From Methanomassiliicoccus sp. UBA345 (GTDB taxonomy: Archaea > Thermoplasmatota > Thermoplasmata > Methanomassiliicoccales > Methanomassiliicoccaceae): DNA of 53,855 bases. The stretch spans positions 129,656-183,510 of the forward strand of contig DATD01000009.1 of the NCBI GenBank assembly GCA_002504525.1, in the 5' to 3' direction. The position numbers were made by a program, and so were the translations under genes. The notes under the pieces were generated by a model, which saw only the letters and a list, made by a program, of their open reading frames with translations, was not told where the DNA came from and did not search any database. Positions 33,332 through 42,627 of the stretch are shown one piece after another (position 1 is the first letter of the stretch; every line of letters starts with the position of its first letter).

Positions 33332-34095
33332 TGCCTGGTCATCTGCACCATGGCGGCCTTCTTTCGCGCCACCAGCGCCTTGGCGATGAGCGGAGGAAGG
33401 CATACCAGGTCCTCTTTCTTTAGATGATAGTCGCGGCCGGGACCGGCGAAGGGAGGAACGTCCTCCAGGATGCGCAGCACCACTATGTCGGAGGGGAGGT
33501 CAGGAGCGGGCATCTGCGGTTCCGGAGGAACGGGCAGAGGGTCGTCGGGAACGCCCTCCTCCTCCAGCATTTCTTCGTCCTCGGCATCCGGCATGTCTGG
33601 AACATCGGGCACCTCGATCGGCCGAACGGGCAGAGCGGATGGCGCTTCGAACGCTGCGTATGGGGCTTCGGCAAGCGGCTCGGGCACATGCTTTTCGCTG
33701 ACCCCCCGGCCGGACAGCAAAGCGGCGCGGCGTTCCCTCAGCAGGGCGGCCACCCGATCGAATATGTCCACCTCCTCGGCGGTCAGCCGGTTGGTCTCCA
33801 CCCGGTTGCCCTGCGCGGCCCGCAGGGCCATCGCCAGGATCTTCTCCATGCGGAAGTCGAACACCTGGTCCGCCTTCTCCTGGAACTTCGTCAGCTGATT
33901 GGCGGCCAGCTTGGCCCGGGTGGAGAACTGGTCCATGGCGAACTCCCGCTCACTGTCCCGGCGCAGTTCGTCCAATCGCTGCCTGATGACCACGTACAGG
34001 TCCTTGCGCACATCGCTGACGTTCTTGGTCCTCTGCTCCTTACGGTAGACCTCGGTGAGATGATCGTACTCGAAGGCCTCGACGGGAGGGGACAT
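33328..34095 (-). CDS. gins51: GINS complex protein Gins51
   Basis: 255 residues. The helical A domain covers residues 1-130 (FEYDHLTEVYRKEQRTKNVS, VIRQRLDELRRDSEREF). A Pro/Glu-rich linker follows (VPDVPDMPDAEDEEMLEEEG). The C-terminal B domain is VVLRILEDVPPFAGPGRDYH with LVCLPPLIAKAL. This A-linker-B order marks Gins51, part of the replicative helicase with MCM and GAN. CAAATACG about 30 nt upstream on the minus strand fits a leaderless start. No MCM or primase gene adjoins it here. Confidence 0.9.
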   Translation of the reverse strand: MSPPVEAFEYDHLTEVYRKEQRTKNVSDVRKDLYVVIRQRLDELRRDSEREFAMDQFSTRAKLAANQLTKFQEKADQVFDFRMEKILAMALRAAQGNRVETNRLTAEEVDIFDRVAALLRERRAALLSGRGVSEKHVPEPLAEAPYAAFEAPSALPVRPIEVPDVPDMPDAEDEEMLEEEGVPDDPLPVPPEPQMPAPDLPSDIVVLRILEDVPPFAGPGRDYHLKKEDLVCLPPLIAKALVARKKAAMVQMTRH

Positions 34096-34216
34096 GATTG
34101 AGGGAATTCAGAGTGGCGTATTTGAGCGTATCCCGCCCGACGTTCTGGAATCTAAGCGACGACGCACCTCTCGGGCCGGGGCAAGGTATTCATTCCCTGG
34201 GCAGAATGACGGGAGC

Positions 34217-34525
34217 GTGGACCTATCGGCGGTGCTGCGCGGCGTCCAGGGCGGGACGGAGATCGACATCATGGTGACGCCCAATGCCAAGGTCCCGTCC
34301 ATCGGGGAGGTGGACGAGTGGCGGCATCGGCTGATCGTAAAGGTCAGGGCGGTGCCTTCCGAGGGAAGGGCCAACCGGGCGGTGTGCGAGCTGTTCGAGA
34401 GCATACTGGACGCCAGGGTGGAGATCGCGCACGGCGCGACAGAGCGGCATAAGACGCTGTTCGTGCCGCTGCCCGTCTGCGACGCCAGAGAGAGGCTGGA
34501 GGGAGCTGTTGCGCGACGCCGATGA
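34217..34525 (+). CDS. DUF167 family protein
   Basis: 102 residues from GTG 34217: VDLSAVLRGVQGGTEIDIMV, then RLIVKVRAVPSEGRANRAVC, and a C-terminal VEIAHGATERHKTLFVPL. This is the DUF167 (YggU) fold, small alpha/beta proteins of unknown role. The frame extends back to 34094, but the family starts at about this point and GTATTCAT near 34187 fits a promoter 28 nt upstream. Its end overlaps the Toprim gene start. Confidence 0.88.
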   Translation: MDLSAVLRGVQGGTEIDIMVTPNAKVPSIGEVDEWRHRLIVKVRAVPSEGRANRAVCELFESILDARVEIAHGATERHKTLFVPLPVCDARERLEGAVARRR

Positions 34526-34916
34526 GATGGTGGATGAGTTCGAGGCCCTGCTGGAGGAGCTTCGCGAACTGGCGCGGGAGAGTGTCATACTGGTCGAGGG
34601 CAGGAAGGACCGACACGCCCTCGAAGAGCTGGGCATCCGCGGGGACATCGTCCAGGTGCAGGACGCCGGAGGCATCCTGGGGGTCGCGGAGGATCTGGCA
34701 GCGCAGGGGCGGAGCGCGATCATCCTGACCGACTGGGACCGAAAGGGTGGCCATCTGGCCGAACTGCTGCGGAATGCCCTGAGGGCGTGCGGCGTCCAGT
34801 ACGACGATTCCATCAGGGCGAGGGTGTCGATGTTGAGCAAGAAGGAGATCAAGGACGTGGAGTCCCTGCCGGCGTTCGTGTCCCTGCTGGACGAGCGCGG
34901 TAGAGCGGCTCGGTGA
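34509..34916 (+). CDS. Small Toprim domain protein
   Basis: 135 residues. ESVILVEGRKDRHALEELGI is the Toprim Glu strand, and IILTDWDRKGGHLAELL supplies the DxD motif. Small stand-alone Toprim proteins are archaeal relatives of primases and RNase M5. TTG 34509 is used: GGAGGGAG lies just before it, inside DUF167. ATG 34527 is a later option. Overlap of 17 bp with DUF167 suggests one transcript. Confidence 0.85.
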   Translation: MRDADEMVDEFEALLEELRELARESVILVEGRKDRHALEELGIRGDIVQVQDAGGILGVAEDLAAQGRSAIILTDWDRKGGHLAELLRNALRACGVQYDDSIRARVSMLSKKEIKDVESLPAFVSLLDERGRAAR

Positions 34917-34996
34917 TCTACCCTCGAAACGTCTGCGTCCCGATGTCGGCCTCCGTGAGAATAAATATCCTCGTCGCACTGTAGTGACCGAGGGAC

Positions 34997-36316
34997 ATGA
35001 CGGACGAGAGAATGTTGAAGAGGCTGGGCATAGGTAGCGTGGAGGAGCTTTTCTCAGACATTCCATCATCGGTCAGGACCGATGGGATCGGCATACCGCC
35101 GGGGATGTCGGAGATGGAGGTCATCCGCGAAGTGACCGACATGCTCTCGGCCAACGTCACCGCGTACGACCGCCCGTGCTTCATGGGCGGCGGCGTGTAC
35201 CGCCGATTCATTCCCTCGGCGGTCAAGGCCATAGTCTCCCGCTCCGAGTTCGTCACCTCCTACACCCCGTACCAGGCGGAGATTAGCCAGGGGATGCTGC
35301 AAGCCCTCTTCGAGTACCAGAGCTACATTGCCGAACTAACGGGCATGGAGGCCGTCAACTCGTCCAACTACGACGCGGCCAACGCCCTGGGCGAGGCGGC
35401 CACCATGTGCTACCGCGTCAACCGGCGGAGGAAGTTCCTGATTCCGCAGGTCATCAGTTGCGACAAGCGCAGCACGCTGCGCAACTACGTGAGCGGGGCC
35501 GGCATGGAGATCGTCGAGTATGCGCACGACCCGAGGACCGGGGAGGCGGACATGGAGGACCTGAAGCGCAAGGCGGACGATGATGTCAGCGGAGTGTACG
35601 TCGAGGTGCCGAACTTCCTCGGGGTGATGGACCGCCAGGCCGCGGAGATGAAGGCGGCCATCGGCGACGCCCTTCTCGTGGTGGGGGCGGACCCCATATC
35701 GCTCGGCATTCTGAAGGCGCCCGGCGACTATGGCGCGGACATCGTCATCGGCGAGGGTCAGTCGTTAGGTTCGCCGATGAACTTCGGGGGCCCCATGCTC
35801 GGCCTGTTCGGCTGCCGGCAGGAGCTGGTGCGCAAGATGCCCGGCCGCGTGATCGGCCTGACCAGGGACGCCGAGGGCAAGAGGGCGTTCTGCATGACGC
35901 TGCAGACCAGGGAGCAGCACATACGGAGGTCGAAGGCGACGTCCAACATCTGCACCAACGAGGCGCTCATGGCCGTGGCGGCCGCGGCATATCTGGCCAT
36001 CGTCGGCCGCGACGGGCTCCGGTCAGTGGCGAGGAGCAACATGGCCAGCGCCAGGAAGCTGCGCGACGCCCTCGCGTCGGTCAAGGGGGTCGAATGCCCG
36101 GTGCTGGACGCGCCGTTCTTCAACGAACTGCCGGCCCGCCTGCCCATAAGGCCGGAGAAGATGTCCAAGGTCCTGATGCGCAAGAGCATCATCGGCGGGA
36201 TCCCACTGGCCAAGCACGTCCCGGAGATGGGTGACTGCATGCTGTTCGCCGCCACCGAGATGACGACCGACCGGGAGATCGAGATGCTGGTCGAGGCGAT
36301 GGAGGTGGTATCGTGA
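34997..36316 (+). CDS. gcvPA: Glycine dehydrogenase (decarboxylating) subunit 1
   Basis: 439 residues, the N-terminal half of split P-protein. It forms the decarboxylase of the glycine cleavage system with GcvPB. Seen: PCFMGGGVYRRFIPSAVKAI, TSYTPYQAEISQG, TGMEAVNSSNYDAA, and NICTNEALMAVAAAAYL. ATAAATATC at about 34960 lies 30 nt or more before the ATG. The stop overlaps gcvPB. GcvT and GcvH are not in the window. Confidence 0.95.
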   Translation: MTDERMLKRLGIGSVEELFSDIPSSVRTDGIGIPPGMSEMEVIREVTDMLSANVTAYDRPCFMGGGVYRRFIPSAVKAIVSRSEFVTSYTPYQAEISQGMLQALFEYQSYIAELTGMEAVNSSNYDAANALGEAATMCYRVNRRRKFLIPQVISCDKRSTLRNYVSGAGMEIVEYAHDPRTGEADMEDLKRKADDDVSGVYVEVPNFLGVMDRQAAEMKAAIGDALLVVGADPISLGILKAPGDYGADIVIGEGQSLGSPMNFGGPMLGLFGCRQELVRKMPGRVIGLTRDAEGKRAFCMTLQTREQHIRRSKATSNICTNEALMAVAAAAYLAIVGRDGLRSVARSNMASARKLRDALASVKGVECPVLDAPFFNELPARLPIRPEKMSKVLMRKSIIGGIPLAKHVPEMGDCMLFAATEMTTDREIEMLVEAMEVVS

Positions 36317-37842
36317 GCTATCATCAGGCCGACTACGATGTCCGGCTGATCCAGGAGATGAAGGGGAGAACGGACTTCTCCCTGCCCCCGGTGGAGGAGG
36401 GCTTCGTTCCCGAGGAGCTTCGGCGCGCCTCGCTGAACATACCCAACCTGGAGGAGAACGAGGTGGTGCGCCACTACACCAACCTATCTCAGATGAACTT
36501 CGGGGTGGACAACGGCTTCTATCCGCTGGGCAGCTGCACCATGAAGTACAACCCCAAGTACGCCGACGTGCTGGCGTCGCTGCCGACCGTCACCGACGTC
36601 CACCCCGCCGAGGATGAGGAGGGGGTGCAGGGCAGCCTCCGCCTGATGTACGAGCTGGAGCGCGCTCTTGCCGCCATCTCAGGGATGGACGCGGTCAGCC
36701 TGCAGCCCGCCGCCGGCGCCCATGGCGAGTTCACCGGCATGCTGATCGCGAAGGCATACCACGACAGTATTGGAGAGAAGCGAACGGAGGTCATAATCCC
36801 GGACGCCGCGCATGGCACCAACCCCGCCTCGGCGGCCATGGCCGGCTTCGACGTCATCGAGATACCGTCCTCGCCGGAGGGCCGCGTGGACCTCCGGGCG
36901 CTTGAATCGGCGGTCTCGCCGCGGACGGCGGCGCTGATGCTGACGAACCCCAACACCCTGGGCATCTTCGAGAAGGACATCCTCAAGATGGCCGAGACGG
37001 TGCATGGCGCGGGCGGCCTGCTCTATTATGACGGAGCGAACCTCAACGCCGTGATGGGACGAACCAACCCAGGCGTCATGGACTTCGACATCATGCACTT
37101 CAATCTGCACAAGACGTTCGCCACGCCCCACGGCGGCGGCGGGCCGGGCGCCGGACCGGTGGGCGTCAAAGCGTTCCTCGAACCGTTCCTGCCGTCCCCG
37201 CGCATCGTTCTGACGGACGGAGCATACCGCTTCGAGGAGCGGCCTCGGAGCATCGGCAAGGTGCGCTCGTTCCATGGCAACTTCGCCGTGCTGGTCCGCG
37301 CCTACGCCTACATCCTCCGCTGCGGTTCGGACGGGCTCAAGGCCGCCTCGGAGGGGGCGGTGCTCAACGCCAACTACCTGAGAAAGCGGCTCGCGCCGAA
37401 GTACGACATGCCGTTCGGGGAGCTGCGCAAGCACGAGTTCGTGGTATCGGCCAGGCGGATCAAGGAAGAGAGGGACATCTCGGCCCTGGACATCTCCAAG
37501 CGACTGCTGGACCATGGCACCATGGCGCCGACCATATACTTCCCTTCCCTGGTGGAGGAGGCGCTGATGATCGAGCCCACCGAGACGGAGAGCATGGAGA
37601 CGCTGGACCGGTTCGCGGACATCATGCTGCACATTGCTGACGAAGACCCTGAGGTGGTGAAGGACGCGCCTCACAACACCTCGGTCCGCAGAGTGGACGA
37701 GGTCCACGCGGCCAAGGAGCTGGTGCTCAGCCACCTGCGGCTGAGGCGACGACTGGGAGGCGACCTGGCGGCCATGAAAGCGGACGGCGATGCCAAGAAC
37801 TGTTCGTTCTGCGCCACCCTGATCGGCACGGAGAAGAAGTGA
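36313..37842 (+). CDS. gcvPB: Glycine dehydrogenase (decarboxylating) subunit 2
   Basis: 509 residues, the C-terminal half of split P-protein with the PLP site. HFNLHKTFATPHGGGGPG places the PLP Lys at 267. NFGVDNGFYPLGSCTMKYNP and HGTNPASAAMAGF are also typical. It decarboxylates glycine and passes the aminomethyl group to GcvH. The GTG start overlaps gcvPA by four bases, and its own stop overlaps tmk, so gcvPA-gcvPB-tmk form one unit. Confidence 0.96.
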   Translation: MSYHQADYDVRLIQEMKGRTDFSLPPVEEGFVPEELRRASLNIPNLEENEVVRHYTNLSQMNFGVDNGFYPLGSCTMKYNPKYADVLASLPTVTDVHPAEDEEGVQGSLRLMYELERALAAISGMDAVSLQPAAGAHGEFTGMLIAKAYHDSIGEKRTEVIIPDAAHGTNPASAAMAGFDVIEIPSSPEGRVDLRALESAVSPRTAALMLTNPNTLGIFEKDILKMAETVHGAGGLLYYDGANLNAVMGRTNPGVMDFDIMHFNLHKTFATPHGGGGPGAGPVGVKAFLEPFLPSPRIVLTDGAYRFEERPRSIGKVRSFHGNFAVLVRAYAYILRCGSDGLKAASEGAVLNANYLRKRLAPKYDMPFGELRKHEFVVSARRIKEERDISALDISKRLLDHGTMAPTIYFPSLVEEALMIEPTETESMETLDRFADIMLHIADEDPEVVKDAPHNTSVRRVDEVHAAKELVLSHLRLRRRLGGDLAAMKADGDAKNCSFCATLIGTEKK

Positions 37843-38498
37843 GCATGACGGCCCATCTGTCTGAAGTGTCCGCGGCCGCTGCCGTCACGCCGGCCGCCCG
37901 GGGCAGGTTCTTCGTGTTCGAAGGGATCGATGGCTCGGGCAAGAGCACCGTGGCCCGGATGATGCACGAGCGCATGATGGCGGCCGACCGCCGGTCCGTC
38001 CTGACGGCCGAGCCGACCGACAGCTGGATCGGCGACATGGTGCGCAGAGGCAACGAGGAAGCGTCCAGCCCGTTCACGGAGACGCTGCTGTATGTCGCCG
38101 ACCGCGCCGAGCACACCGCCCAGATCGGGCAATGGATGGCCGACGGGAACCACGTGCTTTGCGACCGGTACGTGGGCAGCACCATCGCATATCAAGGAGT
38201 GACGCTGCGCCCGCACCTCGGCAACACCGCGCCGGAGTGGTTGCGCACCGTCAACGCACCGTTCACGCTGCGGCCGGACGCCACCTTCCTGATGGTCATC
38301 GATCCCGAGGATGCAATGGAGCGCCTGGGCTCCCGCCCCGGACGGGAGAAGTTCGAGAAGCTGGACTTCCTGCGCCAGGTCGACGAGGAATACCGCCGCC
38401 TCGCCGAGCAGGACGGCTACGTGCTCATCGACGCGTCATTGCCGCTGGAGGAGGTCGCCGAGGCGGTATGGGCGATCGTCAAGGATGCGCCCCAGTAG
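37839..38498 (+). CDS. tmk: Thymidylate kinase
   Basis: 219 residues. P-loop GIDGSGKST at 29-37, LTAEPTDSWIG, and DRYVGSTIAYQG with the DR motif define dTMP kinase. An unusual run of about 20 residues (SEVSAAAAVTPAARG) precedes the core. The GTG at 37839 overlaps the gcvPB stop, and ATG 37845 is two codons later. The location in a glycine-cleavage unit is plausible because both touch one-carbon and thymidylate metabolism, though this is an inference. Confidence 0.94.
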   Translation: MSMTAHLSEVSAAAAVTPAARGRFFVFEGIDGSGKSTVARMMHERMMAADRRSVLTAEPTDSWIGDMVRRGNEEASSPFTETLLYVADRAEHTAQIGQWMADGNHVLCDRYVGSTIAYQGVTLRPHLGNTAPEWLRTVNAPFTLRPDATFLMVIDPEDAMERLGSRPGREKFEKLDFLRQVDEEYRRLAEQDGYVLIDASLPLEEVAEAVWAIVKDAPQ

Positions 38499-38536
38499 TG
38501 CACAAACCTTAATTCACAGGGCGGGAATGTGGCCTC

Positions 38537-39724
38537 ATGCATCCCTCGGAGGGCATCCGCTCTTCCAAGAGCAGGCTCCTTGAAGGCAAGCGCATCGTGC
38601 TGGGCATCACCGGCAGCATCGCCGCGGTGGAATGCTTCGATCTGGCCCGCGAGCTGATACGGCATGGCGCCGAGGTGCAGGCGGTCATGTCGCCCGAAGC
38701 GCTGAAACTGGTCACCGCGGACGCCATGCATTTTGCCACTGGCAGGGAGGTCATCACCGAGCTGGACGGAAGGACGCAGCACGTCGACCTGCTGGGCAGC
38801 TACGACGATCGTGCGGACCTTCTGCTCATCTCCCCGTGCACGGCCAACACGCTGTCCAAGATGGCGCTGGCCATCGACGATACGGCGGTGACGACCATGG
38901 CCACCATCGCCATCGGCGGCGGCATCCCGGTCCTGGTGGCGCCGGCCATGCACGCGTCGATGCTGGAGCATCCCGGCGTGAAGAGGAACATGGACGCCCT
39001 GCGGGAGATGGGCGTGGAGCTGATCGGCCCGAGAATGGAGGAGAGGAAAGCCAAGATCGTTCCGGTCGGGGACATCGTCGCCGCCGTCATCAGGCGGCTG
39101 GGCCCCGGGGACCTGGCAGGACGGAAAGTGCTGGTCATCGGCGGCGCCTCCGAGGAGCCGATGGACCGCGTGAGAGTGATCACCAACCGCTCCAGCGGAG
39201 AGACCGCGGCGCTGCTTGCCGAGGCGGCATACATGCGCGGGGCCGACGTGGAGCTATGGGCCGGGCGCATGACGTTCCCGGTACCATCGTACATAAGGAA
39301 GCGGGACTTCCGTCGCGTCGGAGAGCTGATGGACATGCTGAAGGGAGTGGAGAACGACATCGTGATCGTTCCCGCCGCCCTCTCCGACTACGCTCCCGTC
39401 GCATCGGACGAGAAGATCCCTTCCGGCCTCGATCATGTCGACCTTCAGCTGAGGCCCGTTCCGAAGGTTCTTCCCGCACTGCGCCCCCACGCCAAGGTGC
39501 TGGTCGGCTTCAAGGCCGAGGCCTCCCTGCCCAAGGACGAGCTGCTGCGCCGGGCCCGCCAACGGATGGACGAGCACCGCCTCGACCTGATCGTGGCCAA
39601 CGACCTCGACGATGTCTCGGCCGGAACAACGACGGCGTTCCTCCTGAGGCCGGACGGACCGGCCAACAGATACGAGGGGAGCAAGAAAGAGCTGGCCGAG
39701 CGCATACTGGACGAGGTGCGTTGA
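38537..39724 (+). CDS. coaBC: Phosphopantothenoylcysteine decarboxylase/synthase CoaBC
   Basis: 395 residues. The N-terminal flavoprotein decarboxylase (CoaC) has LGITGSIAAVECFDLA, ISPCTANTLSKMA and APAMHASM. The C-terminal CoaB synthetase has IGGASEEPMDRVRVITNRSS and IVANDLDD. It converts phosphopantothenate and Cys to phosphopantetheine. CTTAATTC at 38508-38515 stands about 25 nt before the ATG, so it is likely leaderless. Pantoate kinase follows at 4 bp. Confidence 0.95.
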   Translation: MHPSEGIRSSKSRLLEGKRIVLGITGSIAAVECFDLARELIRHGAEVQAVMSPEALKLVTADAMHFATGREVITELDGRTQHVDLLGSYDDRADLLLISPCTANTLSKMALAIDDTAVTTMATIAIGGGIPVLVAPAMHASMLEHPGVKRNMDALREMGVELIGPRMEERKAKIVPVGDIVAAVIRRLGPGDLAGRKVLVIGGASEEPMDRVRVITNRSSGETAALLAEAAYMRGADVELWAGRMTFPVPSYIRKRDFRRVGELMDMLKGVENDIVIVPAALSDYAPVASDEKIPSGLDHVDLQLRPVPKVLPALRPHAKVLVGFKAEASLPKDELLRRARQRMDEHRLDLIVANDLDDVSAGTTTAFLLRPDGPANRYEGSKKELAERILDEVR

Positions 39725-39728
39725 GGGA

Positions 39729-40583
39729 ATGAGGGCCACCGGATTCTGCCCGGGCCACATCACCGGCCTGTTCTATCCGTGCCCGCACGACGATGTGCTG
39801 TCGTCCGGCTCCAGGGGAGCGGGGATGTGCGTGCACCTCGGCGCCAGGAGCGACGTGGCCCTGAACGATTCCGGAGAGGTGCGCGTTTCCATCAACGGTG
39901 TCGCGGTTCCCGCCGCGGTGACCGAGAGGGCGGTAGAGCACCTGTTGCCTCCCGGCATCGGCGCCACTGTCGATACCTTTCTGCAGCTGCCGATGGGCAG
40001 CGGCTTCGGGATGAGCGCGGCCGGAGCCCTCTCGGCAACGGTCGCGGTGGCCGACATCCTGGGCCTTGAGCGCCTGTGTGCCTTCGAGGCCGCCCATCGA
40101 GCCGAGATCGCCTGCCACAGCGGGCTGGGCGACGTGGCCGGCATGATGGCCGGGGGCATCGAGCTGAGAAAGCGGGAGGGGCTCCCGCCGGTCGGAGAGG
40201 TCGTCAGGCTGGCCGACCGACTGGATATCGTCGCATGCGTCGTCGGCCCTCGAATGTCAACCGCCGCGGTGCTCAGCTCGGAGAGGGACCTGCTTCCCCG
40301 CACGGGCATGGAGTGCCACCGCCGCCTGATGGAAGAGCCGACGGTAGAGCGGTTCCTGCAGCTGTGCCGCGGGTTCGCGGAGAAGAGCGGCATTATCACC
40401 GATCCGGTCCGCAGGGCGCTCGACGCGCTCGACGGCCTGGGGCCATGCTCCATGATCATGCTCGGCAACTCGGTCTTCGCCGCCGGGAACCTTGATGAGC
40501 AGGAGGCGGTGCTGAAGAGGTTCGGACCGACCTACCGGCTGCGCCTGGACCTAGAAGGGCCGAGGGTCATTCGTAGAGGGTGA
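39729..40583 (+). CDS. Pantoate kinase (GHMP family)
   Basis: 284 residues. GFCPGHITGLFYPCPHDDVL opens the family. The GHMP ATP motif is LPMGSGFGMSAAGAL. HRAEIACHSGLGDVAGMMAG follows. Archaeal pantoate kinase phosphorylates pantoate to 4-phosphopantoate in CoA synthesis, the archaeal replacement of the pantothenate kinase route. Adjacent coaBC supports this over other GHMP kinases. The partner phosphopantothenate synthetase is not in the window. It overlaps convergent DUF357 by 17 bp. Confidence 0.92.
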   Translation: MRATGFCPGHITGLFYPCPHDDVLSSGSRGAGMCVHLGARSDVALNDSGEVRVSINGVAVPAAVTERAVEHLLPPGIGATVDTFLQLPMGSGFGMSAAGALSATVAVADILGLERLCAFEAAHRAEIACHSGLGDVAGMMAGGIELRKREGLPPVGEVVRLADRLDIVACVVGPRMSTAAVLSSERDLLPRTGMECHRRLMEEPTVERFLQLCRGFAEKSGIITDPVRRALDALDGLGPCSMIMLGNSVFAAGNLDEQEAVLKRFGPTYRLRLDLEGPRVIRRG

Positions 40584-40860
40584 AGAGCCTATCGTCCCCG
40601 CCTACGTCGAACAGTCCGATGCGGGCGCCGCAGTCCAGCCATCCGTGCGCGTAGTTCACGGCGGCGAAGGCGTTGACCAGGTCGCCGCTCTCGCGGAAGT
40701 GCACCGCGTCCTCGTAGTAGGAAGTGGCCATGTTCAAGAAGTCCTCGGCCAGGCGGCGGTTGAACGACCGCTCCGGGGCGGCTATGACCAGCTTGTCCAG
40801 TGCCCTTTTGGTGGTGTCGAGGTACTTCAGGACCTTCTCGGCGCTGATCTCCTGGCTCAT
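40567..40860 (-). CDS. DUF357 family protein
   Basis: 97 residues, almost entirely helical: MSQEISAEKVLKYLDTTKRA, then FLNMATSYYEDAVHFRESGD, VNAFAAVNYAHGWLDCGARI and GLFDV. This is DUF357, an archaeal family with no proven role. Its start overlaps the end of the HerA-like gene in ATGA style (40857-40860), so the two are co-transcribed and may work together. Confidence 0.9.
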   Translation of the reverse strand: MSQEISAEKVLKYLDTTKRALDKLVIAAPERSFNRRLAEDFLNMATSYYEDAVHFRESGDLVNAFAAVNYAHGWLDCGARIGLFDVGGDDRLFTLYE

Positions 40861-42497
40861 ATCTCCTCTTCCTCTAGCTCCGGCTCGTCGGCCGGATCGT
40901 CATCGGCGAAGCCCTCGTTCTCATCATCGGCCGAGATGATCTGCACCGATTCGCCGCCGTGACGGCTCTCCCTGGGGCGCACCTCAACGAACAGGGGCAT
41001 CTGCACGTTCCCTCCGACCACCAGCGCCACGCCGATCGGTAGCCGTTGGATCTCATCGGCCATGCCGGCCGTGAGGCCTTCCACCGAGGCGGTGATGGCC
41101 TTGAGGTCGTTGGGGTTGGTGACCTTCAATATCATCTGGGTGTTGCACTGGGATAGCACGCTCTTGTCTATCTTGGCCGCTCTCTGGCTTATGATCGTGA
41201 GACCGAGGCCGAACTTCCTGCCCTCGGCGGCGATGGTGCGGAAGATCTTGGACGAGGCTGCCGTGCCCATTTGCGGGCAGTAGTTGTGCGCTTCCTCCAC
41301 CACGAGCATCATGGGCGGTATGCGGTTCAGCTTGCGCAGCTCGAACAGCGCGGTGCCGATGCGCTCCACCACCAGCTCGGCTATGTCCGGCGGAGTCCCC
41401 TTGAGGTTGATGATGCTCATCTTGCCCTTGACGACGAGCTCGTCCATCATGGTGCCCGACTCGGCGAAGATCTTGATCTCGTCGAGGTACTCGAGCTCGT
41501 TGATGAGCGCGGCGTTGTTCCCTTCCTCGTCGGCCTCCAGCACCCTTATGATGTCCCTGAGGCAGTAGTCCCTCTTGACGCTCTTGATCATGTCCACGGC
41601 CTTGCGCAGCGGAGTGAGGTAGGCCTTCCCGTTCTTGATGCTCGTCAAGCCAAGAAGATCGCGGGGCTCGATGTTGGCGAGCGTGAACTTGAGCGGACTG
41701 GCTAGAGGATTGGCGGAAGTGTCGGTGGAGAACTCGATTATCTGCTCCGCGTAACCGCGCGGCTCCACGCCGAAGTCCCTGCCCCCCTGCGGCTCGCGGC
41801 CCTTCTCCCTCATGGAGCCATACTCGCCGTGGGGGTCGATGACCATGATGGTGACGCGGTGCTTCATCAGTTCCTCGATGAGGTCGCCGCACATGAACGA
41901 CTTGCCGCCGCCGGTCTTGGCCAGGATGCTGACGTGCTTCTGGACCATGGAGTTGATGTCCACCTCGACCCGGATGTCGTGCCCGGCCAGCAGACCGATG
42001 TACGCTCCGGTGGGAGTGTGCTCCTTCAGCCCTATGACGTCCTTGATGAGCTCATCGCTCGCTTTGAAAACGGGCTGGCCGGCCCGGAAGGGGGTGCGGG
42101 GGGATTGGAGCAGGCCGCGGTCGTCGCGGTAGCCCACGATACTGACCTCCGCCGTCACCTTCTCCTCGATGTCCAGCTCCTCCCCGTTCAGGATCCTCTT
42201 GGCCCGGTCGATGGACAGGTCGGTCCGGCGCTCCATGTCCATGATCTGGCCCAGCACCCATCCGGAATGCTCGTGTTCCACCTGGACGTAATCCATCTTC
42301 TCCAGCGGGCCGGTCACCCACACATTGAAGGAGTTGGTGCCCACGTTCCCGTAAATTATCCCCATCGGCACGGGGGCCGGAAGAGCGAGAAGCTCGGCCG
42401 CTGCCTGCGAGGGCTGATCAACATTGGGGGCGGGCAGCTCTGTGATATGCTCCTCCCCGGGGGCGGAAAGGCCCGCCTCGATATCCATATTATGCAT
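40857..42497 (-). CDS. HerA-like ATPase
   Basis: 546 residues. An N-terminal HAS-barrel-like domain contains GIIYGNVGTNSFNVWVTGPL. Walker A is in LAKTGGGKSFMCGDL at about residue 195, MVIDPHGEYG follows, and MLVVEEAHNYCPQ is Walker B. AAEGRKFGLGLTIISQRAAK is sensor-like. HerA hexamers translocate DNA with NurA in end resection. No nurA gene is nearby; instead DUF357 follows, so this may be a HerA paralogue. The C-terminus is acidic. ACTATAAATG (42522-42531) on the minus strand fits a leaderless ATG at 42497. Confidence 0.9.
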   Translation of the reverse strand: MHNMDIEAGLSAPGEEHITELPAPNVDQPSQAAAELLALPAPVPMGIIYGNVGTNSFNVWVTGPLEKMDYVQVEHEHSGWVLGQIMDMERRTDLSIDRAKRILNGEELDIEEKVTAEVSIVGYRDDRGLLQSPRTPFRAGQPVFKASDELIKDVIGLKEHTPTGAYIGLLAGHDIRVEVDINSMVQKHVSILAKTGGGKSFMCGDLIEELMKHRVTIMVIDPHGEYGSMREKGREPQGGRDFGVEPRGYAEQIIEFSTDTSANPLASPLKFTLANIEPRDLLGLTSIKNGKAYLTPLRKAVDMIKSVKRDYCLRDIIRVLEADEEGNNAALINELEYLDEIKIFAESGTMMDELVVKGKMSIINLKGTPPDIAELVVERIGTALFELRKLNRIPPMMLVVEEAHNYCPQMGTAASSKIFRTIAAEGRKFGLGLTIISQRAAKIDKSVLSQCNTQMILKVTNPNDLKAITASVEGLTAGMADEIQRLPIGVALVVGGNVQMPLFVEVRPRESRHGGESVQIISADDENEGFADDDPADEPELEEEEI

Positions 42498-42627
42498 CCC
42501 GCGTGGATATTAGAGGGTGCACATTTATAGTTTTCAACCTGGAGGCCGGCGGACGGCGGTTCAGCCGCCGTGAGTGATGGCGGCGTGGCTAGATAGCCTT
42601 AAAAAACGTTCAGCCAATGACCCTTTC

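Noticed and set aside
36679..37734. 351-codon minus-strand frame under gcvPB
   Set aside because: Antisense shadow of a conserved PLP enzyme.
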